A program made the translations under genes and the position numbers. From DAOUGC01 sp034429695 (GTDB lineage: Bacteria > Chloroflexota > Anaerolineae > Anaerolineales > Anaerolineaceae), in assembly GCA_034429695.1 (NCBI GenBank), contig DAOUGC010000105.1:1-29651 (forward strand): DNA of 29,651 nucleotides. Direction: 5' to 3'. How positions within the stretch are numbered: the first letter of the stretch is position 1; each line of letters opens with the position of its first letter. This document shows positions 14,178-22,795 of the stretch, piece after piece. Below the pieces are notes generated by a model. The model had not been told where the DNA came from. It was given only the letters and a program-made list of their open reading frames with translations, and did no database searches.

Positions 14178-15352
14178 AAACACCCCGCATTGTTTTCCTG
14201 TTTTCTGATACGGGAGGGGGGCACCGGAGCGCCACCAACGCCATCATCGAAGCATTGAATCTCGAATTTCCGGGTGCATACCAGACGGAAATGATCGATA
14301 TTTTCCGCGAATATGCCCCCCTGCCTCTATCACTAGCGCCAGACCTTTACCCACCCATCACGCGCCAGCCCGATCTGTGGGAGTTTGGCTATCGGGTGAG
14401 CGATAACCCCAGACGAACGCGCATGTTGTACGACGCCATCTGGCCCTACATCCGCCGCTACATTCGCCGGTTGGTGAAGGAAAATCCGTGCGACATGATC
14501 GTGTCGGTGCATCCACTGGTCAACGCGCCGGTATTAAAGGAACTGGAACTCATGAACAATCCGGTTCCGTTTGTGACCGTGGTGACCGACATGGTCTCCA
14601 CCCACGCTGCCTGGTATGACCGCCGCGCCGACCTGATCATTGTGCCCACTCCACAGGCAGGCAAGCGCGCGCTCGCCTCTGGTTTGAACCCGGAGCAATT
14701 GCGCGTGATCGGTCAGCCGGTGGCTGACCGTTTCACCCGCCCGCCCGGCGATAAAGCCGAATTGCGCCGCCAGCTCGGTTTCCCCGACGGCGTGATCATC
14801 CTGCTGGTGGGCGGCGGTGAGGGCATGGGACCCCTGGAGGAGGTGGCGGACGCCATCAACCAGAACAAGCCCAATGCCTCGCTGGTGATCGTTGCCGGAC
14901 GCAACCAGGAACTGAAGAATCGCCTGCAGAACCGCCACTGGGACATACCGGTGTTGATCTATGGTTTTGTCAGAGAAATGCCCGATTTTATGCGCGCTGC
15001 GGATGTTTTGGTCACCAAGGCTGGCCCCGGAACGATCAGCGAGGCTTTCCTTGCCCGCCTGCCGATTGTGCTGTACTCCAAATTGCCCGGTCAGGAAGAC
15101 GGCAACGTGGCTTACGTGGTCAATGAGGGTGCTGGCGTTTGGGCGCCTGACCCCAGCATTGCTGCCGCAACCGTGCGCGGGTGGATTGAAAACCCCATCC
15201 TGTTAAACGGCTATTCCACCGCCAGCGCGCGTCTGGCGCGTCCCACCGCCACACGCGAGATCGCCAGGGCGCTGGATGAGGTTCTGCGAAAAAAAGTCAG
15301 GGAGCCAGTCGTGCTTGAGACTGGCATATGGAACTTGTTGCGAGGATATTGA
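14174..15352 (+). CDS. MGDG synthase-like glycosyltransferase (GT28)
   Basis: The 392-residue protein starts with FLFSDTGGGHRSATNAIIEAL, the signature of the MGDG synthase/diacylglycerol glucosyltransferase N-terminal domain. It continues with VSVHPLVNAPVL and a GT28 C-terminal domain (LVGGGEGMGPLEEV, ADVLVTKAGPGTISEAF, KLPGQEDGNVAYVV). Such enzymes add galactose or glucose from a UDP-sugar to diacylglycerol at the inner membrane face, forming glycolipids. The acceptor here could be diacylglycerol or another lipid. GGAG (14165-14168) lies five bases before the ATG, which overlaps the DUF951 stop. A longer frame starting 108 bases upstream would run through the DUF951 gene and is unlikely. Confidence 0.85.
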   Translation: MKTPRIVFLFSDTGGGHRSATNAIIEALNLEFPGAYQTEMIDIFREYAPLPLSLAPDLYPPITRQPDLWEFGYRVSDNPRRTRMLYDAIWPYIRRYIRRLVKENPCDMIVSVHPLVNAPVLKELELMNNPVPFVTVVTDMVSTHAAWYDRRADLIIVPTPQAGKRALASGLNPEQLRVIGQPVADRFTRPPGDKAELRRQLGFPDGVIILLVGGGEGMGPLEEVADAINQNKPNASLVIVAGRNQELKNRLQNRHWDIPVLIYGFVREMPDFMRAADVLVTKAGPGTISEAFLARLPIVLYSKLPGQEDGNVAYVVNEGAGVWAPDPSIAAATVRGWIENPILLNGYSTASARLARPTATREIARALDEVLRKKVREPVVLETGIWNLLRGY

Positions 15353-15376
15353 TACGGAATGTCGAGGTCGGACAGC

Positions 15377-15871
15377 ATGCCCATACTTGACCCCAACACC
15401 CTGGAGTTTACCAGCCGCAGCGCCGAACAGACGCGGCGCTTGGGGATGCGCCTGGGCAGTTTGCTGCAGCCAGGGCATTTGCTGTGTTTAAACGGCGACC
15501 TGGGCGCTGGCAAGACCACCCTGGTACAGGGAATTGCCCAGGGATGGGGTTCGCTGGATGCGGTTTCCAGCCCGACCTTTGTGCTGGTCAACCAGTATCG
15601 CAAACCGGGCGGTTTTACGCTGTTTCATCTGGACGCTTACCGCCTGTCCGGCGCGGCTGAAGCCGAGGACCTTGACCTGGAACCCATGCTGGAAAACGGT
15701 GTGCTGATCGTTGAGTGGGCTGATCGCATTGACGCCGCCCTGCCCGCCGCCCGCCTGACGGTGAACCTGACCTGGCTTTCGGATGAGCAACGCGCCATGG
15801 TGTTTACGCCCACCGGTGAGGCGTATGTTCAATTGATGGGCGAATTTCGCAAAAAGGCTTTCGGAGGCTGA
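15377..15871 (+). CDS. tsaE: tRNA threonylcarbamoyladenosine biosynthesis ATPase TsaE
   Basis: The 164-residue protein has the Walker A motif GDLGAGKTT (40-48), SSPTFVLVNQY, the FHLDAYRL segment and VEWADRI, all standard in TsaE. TsaE is the ATPase that works with TsaB and TsaD to put threonylcarbamoyl on A37 of tRNAs that read ANN codons. Start codon: ATG at 15377 lies ten bases after GAGG, and an ATG at 15359 would add six residues; neither site is ideal. It is followed immediately by tsaB with no gap. tsaD is not in the window. Confidence 0.92.
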   Translation: MPILDPNTLEFTSRSAEQTRRLGMRLGSLLQPGHLLCLNGDLGAGKTTLVQGIAQGWGSLDAVSSPTFVLVNQYRKPGGFTLFHLDAYRLSGAAEAEDLDLEPMLENGVLIVEWADRIDAALPAARLTVNLTWLSDEQRAMVFTPTGEAYVQLMGEFRKKAFGG

Positions 15872-16540
15872 ATGCTGCTGGCAGTGGATACCTCCACGCA
15901 ATGGATGGGCCTGGCGCTTTATGACGGCGACCAGGTGTTGGGCGAGTCGGTGTGGCGAACGCGCAGCCATCACACCATGGAACTTGCCCCCGCCGTGCGC
16001 GAATTGCTGGCGCACACGCAGACGCGGCCGGAAGACCTGAGTGTGCTGGCTTCGGCGCTGGGTCCGGGTGCTTTCACCAGTTTGCGCATCGGTCTGGCGG
16101 TGGTCAAGGGCATGGCATTGGCGCTGCGGCTGCCGGTGGTGGGCATACCGACTCTGGATGCAGTCGCCCTGAGCGTCACGGTGGAGGATCTACCGTTGAT
16201 TGCCACCCTGCAGGTGGGCCGTGGCCGCATTGCCGCCGGACATTACCAGCGCAAGGGCGACCATTGGACTCCGGTGGGGGAGATCCAGTTGACCACGGTG
16301 GAGGAAATGGCCCACGGATTGTCTGAACCCACCCTGATTAGCGGTGAGTTAAGCCCTGAGGAACGCCAGATGCTGGCACGAAAACGCAAGATGGTCAGAC
16401 TGGCCACGCCCGCCCAGGCCCTGCGGCGGCCTGCCTACCTGGCAGAGCTGGCATGGGCGCGGTATAAAGCCGGGCAATTTGACGACCCCATCAGCCTGTC
16501 GCCCATTTATCTGCGCACCGCCCAACCCATCCCCGATTAA
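15872..16540 (+). CDS. tsaB: tRNA threonylcarbamoyladenosine biosynthesis protein TsaB
   Basis: The 222-residue protein opens with LLAVDTSTQWMGLALYDG and contains SALGPGAFTSLRIGLAVVKG, the TsaB/YeaZ signature of the ASKHA fold. TsaB is a non-catalytic partner that holds TsaD and TsaE together for the t6A37 modification of tRNA. Its ATG begins one base after the tsaE stop, with GGAGG at 15863-15867. The gene order tsaE-tsaB-rimI is the common bacterial one. Confidence 0.93.
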   Translation: MLLAVDTSTQWMGLALYDGDQVLGESVWRTRSHHTMELAPAVRELLAHTQTRPEDLSVLASALGPGAFTSLRIGLAVVKGMALALRLPVVGIPTLDAVALSVTVEDLPLIATLQVGRGRIAAGHYQRKGDHWTPVGEIQLTTVEEMAHGLSEPTLISGELSPEERQMLARKRKMVRLATPAQALRRPAYLAELAWARYKAGQFDDPISLSPIYLRTAQPIPD

Positions 16541-16555
16541 TCGTTTGGAGCCGTG

Positions 16556-17023
16556 GTGAATATTCATATTCGCGACATGCAGGTCGAAGACCTCGACGCG
16601 GTGCATCACATTGACGAGTTATCCTTCAGCCTGCCGTGGACACTCAATTCCTTCCGCTTTGAATTGCTGGATAACCCAACCTCGCATCTGTGGGTGGCGG
16701 ATGTGGAAGACGAAAATGGCCTCGCACTGGCGGGCATGCTGGTGTTGTGGATGATTGTGGATGAGGGGCATATCGCCACGTTTGCGGTGCACCCCAAATA
16801 CCGCCGGTTGGGTATTGGGCGGGCATTGATCGAACATGCCATTGCCAGTGCGCGCGCAGGCGGTTTAACCCGAATTTTCCTCGAAGTACGGCGCAGCAAC
16901 ATCGCAGCCCAGGAGCTGTACCAGGCGTACGGGTTTGTGGTGGACGGCGTGCGCCCGCGATATTACCGCGACACCATGGAAGATGCACTGATGATGACGT
17001 TAAATTTGGCAGGGAATGCCTGA
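16556..17023 (+). CDS. rimI: Ribosomal protein S18-alanine N-acetyltransferase RimI
   Basis: The 155-residue GNAT protein has DLDAVHHIDELSFSLPWT near its start, then IATFAVHPKYRRLGIGRAL (motif A) and LEVRRSNIAAQELYQAYGF, with RPRYYRD near the end; these match RimI. It acetylates the N-terminus of ribosomal protein S18 and possibly other proteins. Its position after tsaE-tsaB supports the name. Two adjacent GTG codons (16553, 16556) could start it; the second is five bases after GGAG (16547-16550) and is preferred. Confidence 0.9.
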   Translation: MNIHIRDMQVEDLDAVHHIDELSFSLPWTLNSFRFELLDNPTSHLWVADVEDENGLALAGMLVLWMIVDEGHIATFAVHPKYRRLGIGRALIEHAIASARAGGLTRIFLEVRRSNIAAQELYQAYGFVVDGVRPRYYRDTMEDALMMTLNLAGNA

Positions 17024-17041
17024 TTCACACAGGAGGCGCTT

Positions 17042-17830
17042 ATGAATGCCGATGAGATTCTTCAGGAAATCGCAAGCCAGGTGTCTGTCTGCCAGCGCTG
17101 TACATTGCACCATACCCGCAAGCGTTCCGTGCCAGGTGAGGGTCCTGCCAACGCTGAGGTGATGTTGATCGGCGAGGGACCGGGTTTTCACGAAAACGAG
17201 CAGGGCCGCCCATTTGTGGGCGCTGCCGGCAAGTTTCTGGACGAATTGCTGCAGAAGGCGGGCATGAGCCGCCCGGCGGTGTTCATCGCCAACGTGGTCA
17301 AATGCCGCCCGCCCAACAATCGCGACCCCATGCCCGATGAGCTGCTTGCCTGCGGTGAGTACCTCAATCGCCAGATTGAAGCGATCAACCCGCGCGTGAT
17401 CGTGACGCTGGGGCGTTTTTCAATGGCGCGCTTTTTGCCCGGTGCACGCATCAGCGACATTCACGGGCAGGCGCGCATGGTGGGCGGTCGGTTGGTGGTG
17501 GCCATGTACCACCCCGCGGCGGCTTTGCACCAGCCAGCCCTGAAAAGCGTGGTTGAAGCCGATTTTGCCCGTCTGCCGGCTTTGATGGCGCAGGCCGGGC
17601 AGAAAGCCCATGCGACCGCGCAACCGGCCCAACCAGCGCAGCCCGTGCAGCCCACCCCGCCGGTGGTGGAACAAAAGCCATCCCAGCCCGCAGCCACACC
17701 GGTATCGCTGTTTGACCTGCTCGCCCAACCCGAGGACGGGCAGGGTGCCAGCCCAGTCCAGGCGGATTCGGGCACACCTGCCCAACCTGACGATGAGTCC
17801 GGCCCGCCGGTGCAATTGAGTCTTTTTTAA
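17042..17830 (+). CDS. Family 4 uracil-DNA glycosylase with C-terminal clamp-binding-like tail
   Basis: Residues 1-185 form a type-4 Fe-S uracil-DNA glycosylase. Cys17, Cys20, Cys88 and Cys104 fit the [4Fe-4S] ligands, GEGPG (44-48) leads the active-site motif A with RPFVGAAG, and MYHPAAAL (155-162) holds the conserved His157. It removes uracil from DNA to start base-excision repair. Residues 186-262 are an added tail rich in Pro, Ala and Gln, predicted disordered, ending exactly in QLSLF. That pentapeptide matches the bacterial beta-clamp-binding consensus QL(S/D)LF. Most family members are about 190-230 residues. AGGAGG (17031-17036) lies five bases before the ATG, 18 bp after rimI, so it is likely in the tsaE operon. 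Confidence 0.9.
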   Translation: MNADEILQEIASQVSVCQRCTLHHTRKRSVPGEGPANAEVMLIGEGPGFHENEQGRPFVGAAGKFLDELLQKAGMSRPAVFIANVVKCRPPNNRDPMPDELLACGEYLNRQIEAINPRVIVTLGRFSMARFLPGARISDIHGQARMVGGRLVVAMYHPAAALHQPALKSVVEADFARLPALMAQAGQKAHATAQPAQPAQPVQPTPPVVEQKPSQPAATPVSLFDLLAQPEDGQGASPVQADSGTPAQPDDESGPPVQLSLF

Positions 17831-17851
17831 GCGGATTCAAAACCCGCTTTT
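17829..17851 (+). terminator. Weak terminator after UDG gene
   Basis: AAGCGG (17829-17834) pairs with CCGCTT (17844-17849) and continues into TTTTG. The stem has only six pairs and its first bases overlap the stop codon, so termination is probably partial. Confidence 0.4.
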
Positions 17852-17919
17852 GCGAGTAGAATCAAACGCGCTCCGGGGGCTGCTCCGGAACGGAAACCCC
17901 ATTACCAGGAAAGAAAACC

Positions 17920-19242
17920 ATGGAATCGAACGTAAAAGATATTCTGACCTTGAAACTTGAAAACAAGACTGCCCGCGTTGCGGTGCTGGGGCTGGGCTAT
18001 GTTGGCCTGCCGCTTGCCACCGTGTTCGGCGAGGCAGGTTTTTGCGTGACCGGCATTGACCCCATCACTGAAAAGGTGGATTTGATCAACCAGGGGGTTT
18101 CCTATATTGGCGACGTGCCCACCGAACAGGTGGAGCGCCTGGTGCGCACCGGCAAGCTGCAAGCCACCACCGATTTTGGCGTGCTGGACAGCATGGACGC
18201 GGTTTCCATTTGCGTGCCCACCCCGCTGCGCAAGTTCGGTGACCCCGACCTGTCCTTCATTGTCTCTGCCACCGAGTCATTGGCGCCGCACCTGCACCCC
18301 GGCATGGTGGTGATCCTGGAATCCAGCACGTATCCCGGCACCACGCGCGAGCTGGTGCTCAACCGGCTGGAGGAAGTGAGCGGGTTGAAGGTGGGTGAGG
18401 ACTTCTTCCTGGCATTCTCACCGGAGCGCGTTGACCCCGGGCGCGAAGACTGGACCACCTACAACACGCCCAAGGTGGTGGGCGGCATCACCCCGGCCTG
18501 CTGTGAGGTGGCCGCCACGTGGTACCGTCAGGCGCTGGAGACGGTTGTGCCGGTGTCTTCCACCGAGGTGGCTGAGATGGCAAAGCTGCTGGAAAACACC
18601 TTCCGCATGATCAACATCGGGATGGTAAACGAGCTGGCGCTGATGTGCGACCGGCTGGGCGTGGACGTGTGGGAAGTGATCGACGCCGCCGCCACCAAAC
18701 CGTTTGGCTTTATGAAGTTCACCCCTGGCCCTGGCCTGGGCGGGCATTGCATCCCCATTGACCCGTTGTATCTGTCATGGAAACTGAAATCGCTCAAATA
18801 CACCGCCCGCTTTATCGAGCTGGCCTCTGAGATCAATACCGGCATGCCGCGCCACGTTGTTCACCTGGTGCAGGACGCCCTCAACGGGCAGGGCATGGCG
18901 CTCAAGGGCAGCCGCGTGCTGGTGCTTGGCGCAGCCTACAAGCCCGATATTGACGACATGCGCGAATCACCTTCGTTGGATGTGATCGGCCTGCTGGAGC
19001 AGAAGGGCGCTGATGTGAGCTACCACGACCCGCACGTGCCCGGGTTTGATCACGACGGCATGCAGATGAAATCAGTGACCGATCTGATGGCTGCCGTGCG
19101 CGGCGCTGACTGCGTGGTGATCATCACCAACCATGCCGCCTACCGCTGGGGCGAGATCCTTGAAGCCGCCAACCTGATCGTTGACACGCGCAATGCGCTG
19201 GGTGAGAAGGGGCGCGACAACCCCAAGGTGGTGAGGCTGTAA
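17920..19242 (+). CDS. UDP-N-acetylglucosamine/mannosamine 6-dehydrogenase-like protein
   Basis: The 440-residue protein is a UDP-sugar dehydrogenase: Rossmann motif GLGYVG (24-29), ESSTYPGTT (134-142), SPERVDPG, Lys222 in EMAKLLENTFR, and the catalytic Cys277 in GPGLGGHCIPIDPLYLSWK. The LSWK ending and SPERVDPG wording resemble WbpA-type UDP-GlcNAc 6-dehydrogenases more than plain UDP-glucose dehydrogenases. It oxidises the 6-hydroxyl of a UDP-sugar to a uronic acid, using two NAD+. The next gene, a 4-epimerase-like enzyme, overlaps it by one base (TAATG), so the pair likely makes one precursor for the surface polysaccharide. AGGAAAG lies upstream of its ATG. Confidence 0.85.
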   Translation: MESNVKDILTLKLENKTARVAVLGLGYVGLPLATVFGEAGFCVTGIDPITEKVDLINQGVSYIGDVPTEQVERLVRTGKLQATTDFGVLDSMDAVSICVPTPLRKFGDPDLSFIVSATESLAPHLHPGMVVILESSTYPGTTRELVLNRLEEVSGLKVGEDFFLAFSPERVDPGREDWTTYNTPKVVGGITPACCEVAATWYRQALETVVPVSSTEVAEMAKLLENTFRMINIGMVNELALMCDRLGVDVWEVIDAAATKPFGFMKFTPGPGLGGHCIPIDPLYLSWKLKSLKYTARFIELASEINTGMPRHVVHLVQDALNGQGMALKGSRVLVLGAAYKPDIDDMRESPSLDVIGLLEQKGADVSYHDPHVPGFDHDGMQMKSVTDLMAAVRGADCVVIITNHAAYRWGEILEAANLIVDTRNALGEKGRDNPKVVRL

Positions 19243-20219
19243 TGGCGCGCTATCTGGTCACAGGGGCTGCCGGTTTTATTGCCTACAAGGTGGTGGACCT
19301 GCTGCTGCAGGAAGGTCACAGTGTGGTGGGGGTGGACAACCTCAACGACGCCTACGACGTGCGCCTGAAGCAGTGGCGTCTGGAGCATTTGCGCGGGCGG
19401 GAGAACTTTGCCTTCCACCATGTGGATATTTGCGACCGGCCCGGGCTGGACGCCGTGCTGGATCGATACGACGGCATCGCCGGGGTGATCAACCTGGCAG
19501 CCCGTGCGGGTGTGCGCGCCAGTGTGGAAAACCCGTGGGCGTTTGTGGAAACCAACACGGTGGGCGCTTTGAATTTGCTGGAAGCCTGCCGTCAGCGCAA
19601 GATTAGCAAGTTTGTGCAGGCCAGCACATCCAGCATTTACGGGGCGGACGCCCCGCAGCCCACCGCCGAGGACTGGGACAGCTCGCGCCCGCTGCAGCCG
19701 TATTCAGCCAGCAAGAAGGGCGCCGAAGCCATGTGCCACGCCTATCATTTTTTGTATGATATTGACGTGACCATCTTCCGCTATTTCACGGTGTACGGTC
19801 CTGCCGGACGCCCCGACATGGTCATGTTCCGCTTCTGCCAGTGGATCGCCGAAGGCCGCCCGGTGCGCCTGAACGGCGACGGTACGCAGTCGCGCGGGTT
19901 CACCTACGTGGATGACATCGCGCGCGGCACGATCCTGGGGCTCAAGCCGCTTGGTTTTGAAATCATCAATCTGGGCGGGCACGAGACCATCACCATGAAC
20001 GAGATGACCGCCGTGCTGGAGGAGTTGATCGGGCGCAAGGCGAACATTGAGTACCATCCGTTTAACAAAGCCGACATGCTCTCCAACTGGGCCAATGTCG
20101 AAAAAGCCGGCCGTCTGCTGGGTTGGGAATCACAGGTGGGGCTGCGTGAAGGCATGACCCGCCTGGTGGACTGGTACATGCAGGAACGCGCATGGGCCAG
20201 CCAGGTGCTCACCCCTTGA
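19242..20219 (+). CDS. NAD-dependent UDP-sugar epimerase (uronate 4-epimerase-like)
   Basis: The 325-residue extended SDR enzyme has VTGAAGFIAYKV at its N-terminus (GxxGxxA where most relatives have GxxGxxG). It also has ASTSSIYG (127-134) and YSASKKGAE (Tyr154, Lys158), the catalytic pair. FRYFTVYGPAGRPDMVMFRF and RGFTYVDDIARG resemble UDP-glucuronate 4-epimerases (CapI-like). Together with the preceding dehydrogenase it could turn a UDP-hexose or UDP-HexNAc into its uronic-acid epimer. The exact substrate is not fixed by sequence. The ATG shares its A with the upstream TAA. Confidence 0.85.
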   Translation: MARYLVTGAAGFIAYKVVDLLLQEGHSVVGVDNLNDAYDVRLKQWRLEHLRGRENFAFHHVDICDRPGLDAVLDRYDGIAGVINLAARAGVRASVENPWAFVETNTVGALNLLEACRQRKISKFVQASTSSIYGADAPQPTAEDWDSSRPLQPYSASKKGAEAMCHAYHFLYDIDVTIFRYFTVYGPAGRPDMVMFRFCQWIAEGRPVRLNGDGTQSRGFTYVDDIARGTILGLKPLGFEIINLGGHETITMNEMTAVLEELIGRKANIEYHPFNKADMLSNWANVEKAGRLLGWESQVGLREGMTRLVDWYMQERAWASQVLTP

Positions 20220-20235
20220 TGGTGGTGTTTGAATT

Positions 20236-21588
20236 ATGAAGGAACACACGGGCGGCGTTGCAGGCTGGCGGCAGGATACCCTGTTCAAGAGCATCCTGAA
20301 AAATTCCAGCTATTTGCTGGGCGGCAGTACGATCAGCATGGGCATCAGCGCGCTGATGGGCTTGCTGGTTCCGCTGCTGCTTACGCCCGCACAATACGGC
20401 GTGCTGGGCATGGTGATCATGTATGCCTCCAGCGTCAACCGCCTGCTGTCGTTTCGCATGGGCGAACTGGTGATCAAATACGCCGGCGGCGCGCTGGCGG
20501 TGGACGACAAAGCCCATGCCGCTGCGGTGATCAAAGTGGCCGGGCTGGCTGAGGCGCTCACATCGGTGGCGGCGTATGCGCTGCTGGCGCTCACCGCTCC
20601 ACTGGCGGCGCGTTTCATCATCAAGGACGCCTCCACCACCGGCTGGATCCTGCTGTACGGGCTGGCATTGCTGGCAAACATCGCCACCGAGAGTGCCACG
20701 GCTGTTCTGCAAATCTCCAACCGCTACCGTATTCAGGCTGCGCTCAACCTGACGCAAACCGTGATCACCGCGCTGGTGATCGGGCTGGCTTTCCTTACCG
20801 GCGGCGGGTTCGGCTTGATCCTGGTGGGCTATCTGCTGGGCAAGCTGGTGTACGGGCTGGGCATGTTGATGGCGGCGTGGGTGGCGGCGCGACATACGCT
20901 GGGGTCCGGCTGGTACACGGTGCGCGCTGCTGCGCACGGCGACCGGCGCGAGATGATTAGGTTTGCCATCTCCACCAACCTGAGCAGTACACTGAATATG
21001 CTGATCCGCGACAGCGAGGTGTTGTGGGTGGGCTATTTTCTCAGCGCGGCACAGGCCGGTTATTATAAACTGGCGCTGGCGGTGATGAATGTGATCGTCA
21101 TGCCGGTGACACCTTTGATTTCCACCACGTTTCCTGAAATTTCGGCGGCTGTGGCGCGCGGCGACTGGGGCAAATTGCGCTCCATGCTCAAACGCACCAG
21201 CACGCTGGCGTTTGCCTTTACAGCGGCTTTTGCGCTGGGCTTTGTGCTGTTTGGGCGCTGGTTCTTCGGTTTCTACGGCGGCGGGCAGTACCTGCCTGCC
21301 TATCCCGCCATCCTGATCCTGCTGGCGGGTTACGGCGTTGCCAATGTTTTCTTCTGGAACCGCCCGTTGATGCTGGCACTTGGCAGGCCAAACGAGCCGT
21401 TGTGGATTTCTGGCGTGGCGGGTGTGATCAAGACCGTGTTGATGTTCGTGCTGGTGCGCCCGTTTGGTTACCTGGCGCAGGCTGCATTGCTGAGCGCATA
21501 CTTTGTGATCAGCATCGGGGCGCTGACCTTGCGCGGATTGCGCGCGGTGGGTGGCGTTCTCCGGAGTGAAATGGAGGAGAGCGCATGA
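20236..21588 (+). CDS. Polysaccharide flippase (Wzx/MOP family)
   Basis: The 450-residue protein has about 12-14 predicted membrane helices with short loops. The start region FKSILKNSSYLLGGSTISMGISALMG and TPAQYGVLGMVIMY matches the oligosaccharidyl-lipid flippases of the MOP superfamily. It probably moves polyprenyl-diphosphate-linked glycan units across the cytoplasmic membrane. It follows the two sugar-nucleotide genes by 16 bp, and its TGA overlaps the ATG of the next glycosyltransferase. A 542-codon open frame on the opposite strand is a GC-codon shadow. Confidence 0.86.
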   Translation: MKEHTGGVAGWRQDTLFKSILKNSSYLLGGSTISMGISALMGLLVPLLLTPAQYGVLGMVIMYASSVNRLLSFRMGELVIKYAGGALAVDDKAHAAAVIKVAGLAEALTSVAAYALLALTAPLAARFIIKDASTTGWILLYGLALLANIATESATAVLQISNRYRIQAALNLTQTVITALVIGLAFLTGGGFGLILVGYLLGKLVYGLGMLMAAWVAARHTLGSGWYTVRAAAHGDRREMIRFAISTNLSSTLNMLIRDSEVLWVGYFLSAAQAGYYKLALAVMNVIVMPVTPLISTTFPEISAAVARGDWGKLRSMLKRTSTLAFAFTAAFALGFVLFGRWFFGFYGGGQYLPAYPAILILLAGYGVANVFFWNRPLMLALGRPNEPLWISGVAGVIKTVLMFVLVRPFGYLAQAALLSAYFVISIGALTLRGLRAVGGVLRSEMEESA

Positions 21589-22730
21589 AGATCGCCTGCA
21601 TCTCCACATCGCGCGTGCCGTCGCTGACCGCCAACAGCATTCAAATGATGAAGGTGTGCCATGCCCTGGCGCAGACCGGGGCTGAGGTGCGCGTTTTTCT
21701 GCCTGATACGGGCGAGATCCCGCCGGACTGGCCGCGCATGGCGCAGCATTACGGGTTGCGCACCCCCTTTGATGTGACCTGGCTGCCATCCAACCCGCGC
21801 CTGCGCCGTTACGATTTTGCCTTTGGCGCGCTGTCAAAGGCAGCGGGCTGGCAGGCCGACATGGTGTACACGTGGCTGCTTCCGGCGGCGGTGCTGGCTT
21901 CTTCGCGGCGTTTGCCGGTGATCTTTGAAGTCCACGACCGCGTCACCGGTCGCGTGGCGCCGCTGTTGTTCCGCAACCTGCTGCGCAGCGGCGGGCGCAA
22001 GCGCCTGCTGGTGATCACCCGCGCGCTGCAGCAGCGCCTGCACGAGCAGTTTGGCGAACGCTTTACCGGTGTGGATGTCCAGATCGCCCCAAACGGGGTG
22101 GATCTGGCGCAATACGACAACCTGCCGGATGCCCCAACCGCGCGCCGGCAACTGGGCCTCACCGAAGGCCTGACCGCGCTGTACAGCGGGCATTTTTACG
22201 CCGGGCGCGGCATGGACCTGTTGCGCGGTCTGGCTGAGCGTTTCCCGCAGGTGCATTTCCTGTGGCTGGGCGGCCAGCATGAGGATGTGCAGCAATGGAA
22301 GACCCGCCTGGCAGGCGCAGGGTTGACCAACGTGACCCTGACCGGGTTTGTGGAGCAGACGCGCCTGCCGTTGTACCAGGCGGCTGCGGACATATTGCTC
22401 ATGCCGTACGAGCGCGTGATCGCGGGTTCGAGTGGCGGCAACTCGGCGGACATTTGCTCGCCGATGAAGATGTTTGATTATCTCGCCGCTGGCCGCGCCA
22501 TCATCAGCAGCGACCTGCCGGTTTTCCACGAAGTGTTGGACGACTCGACCGCCTGCCTGGTGAAGTTTGGCGAGACCCAGGCGGACACCTGCACTGCATG
22601 GCAGGCTGCCTTGCAGTCACTGGTGGATGAACCCATCCGGCGGGCGGCGCTGGGTTTAAACGCCCGCCAGAGCGCCCAACGGCATACATGGATCGAACGC
22701 GCCAGGCGTGCGCTGAAGAATTTCGCCTGA
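21585..22730 (+). CDS. Glycosyltransferase family 4 protein
   Basis: The 381-residue protein has the two-domain GT-B pattern of family 4: IACISTSRVPSLTANSIQMMK at the N-terminus, IAPNGVDLAQY at the domain link, and SPMKMFDYLAAGRAIISSDLPVFHEVL in the nucleotide-sugar-binding part. The acidic EX7E motif is less clear than usual; the residues around the KMFDYLAAGR loop bind the donor. It is a retaining, cytoplasmic transferase that adds a sugar to the lipid-linked glycan. It overlaps the flippase gene by four bases (ATGA), so the two are coupled. Confidence 0.85.
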   Translation: MKIACISTSRVPSLTANSIQMMKVCHALAQTGAEVRVFLPDTGEIPPDWPRMAQHYGLRTPFDVTWLPSNPRLRRYDFAFGALSKAAGWQADMVYTWLLPAAVLASSRRLPVIFEVHDRVTGRVAPLLFRNLLRSGGRKRLLVITRALQQRLHEQFGERFTGVDVQIAPNGVDLAQYDNLPDAPTARRQLGLTEGLTALYSGHFYAGRGMDLLRGLAERFPQVHFLWLGGQHEDVQQWKTRLAGAGLTNVTLTGFVEQTRLPLYQAAADILLMPYERVIAGSSGGNSADICSPMKMFDYLAAGRAIISSDLPVFHEVLDDSTACLVKFGETQADTCTAWQAALQSLVDEPIRRAALGLNARQSAQRHTWIERARRALKNFA

Positions 22731-22771
22731 ACCCTGTCGCACAACCCTTCGGGCGGTAAGTCGCCGGAGAA

Positions 22772-22780
22772 TGATACAAT
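22772..22780 (+). promoter_or_regulatory. Extended -10 promoter
   Basis: TGATACAAT (TGn-TACAAT) predicts a transcription start near 22787, only about nine bases before the ATG at 22796. The leader (around GCCTTAAA) has no Shine-Dalgarno sequence. The same ATGATACAAT string lies at 13402-13411. Confidence 0.5.
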
Positions 22781-22795
22781 AAGGCCAGCCTTAAA

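Noticed and set aside
17870..17900. CTCCGG...CCGGA hairpin before the sugar dehydrogenase gene as a riboswitch or attenuator
   Set aside because: The stem has only five pairs and no alternative pairing or T-run is visible.
20209..21837. 542-codon open frame on the minus strand across the flippase gene
   Set aside because: Its translation is rich in Gln, His and Arg without a recognisable domain, and the opposite strand encodes a clear multi-helix flippase; it is a codon-bias shadow.
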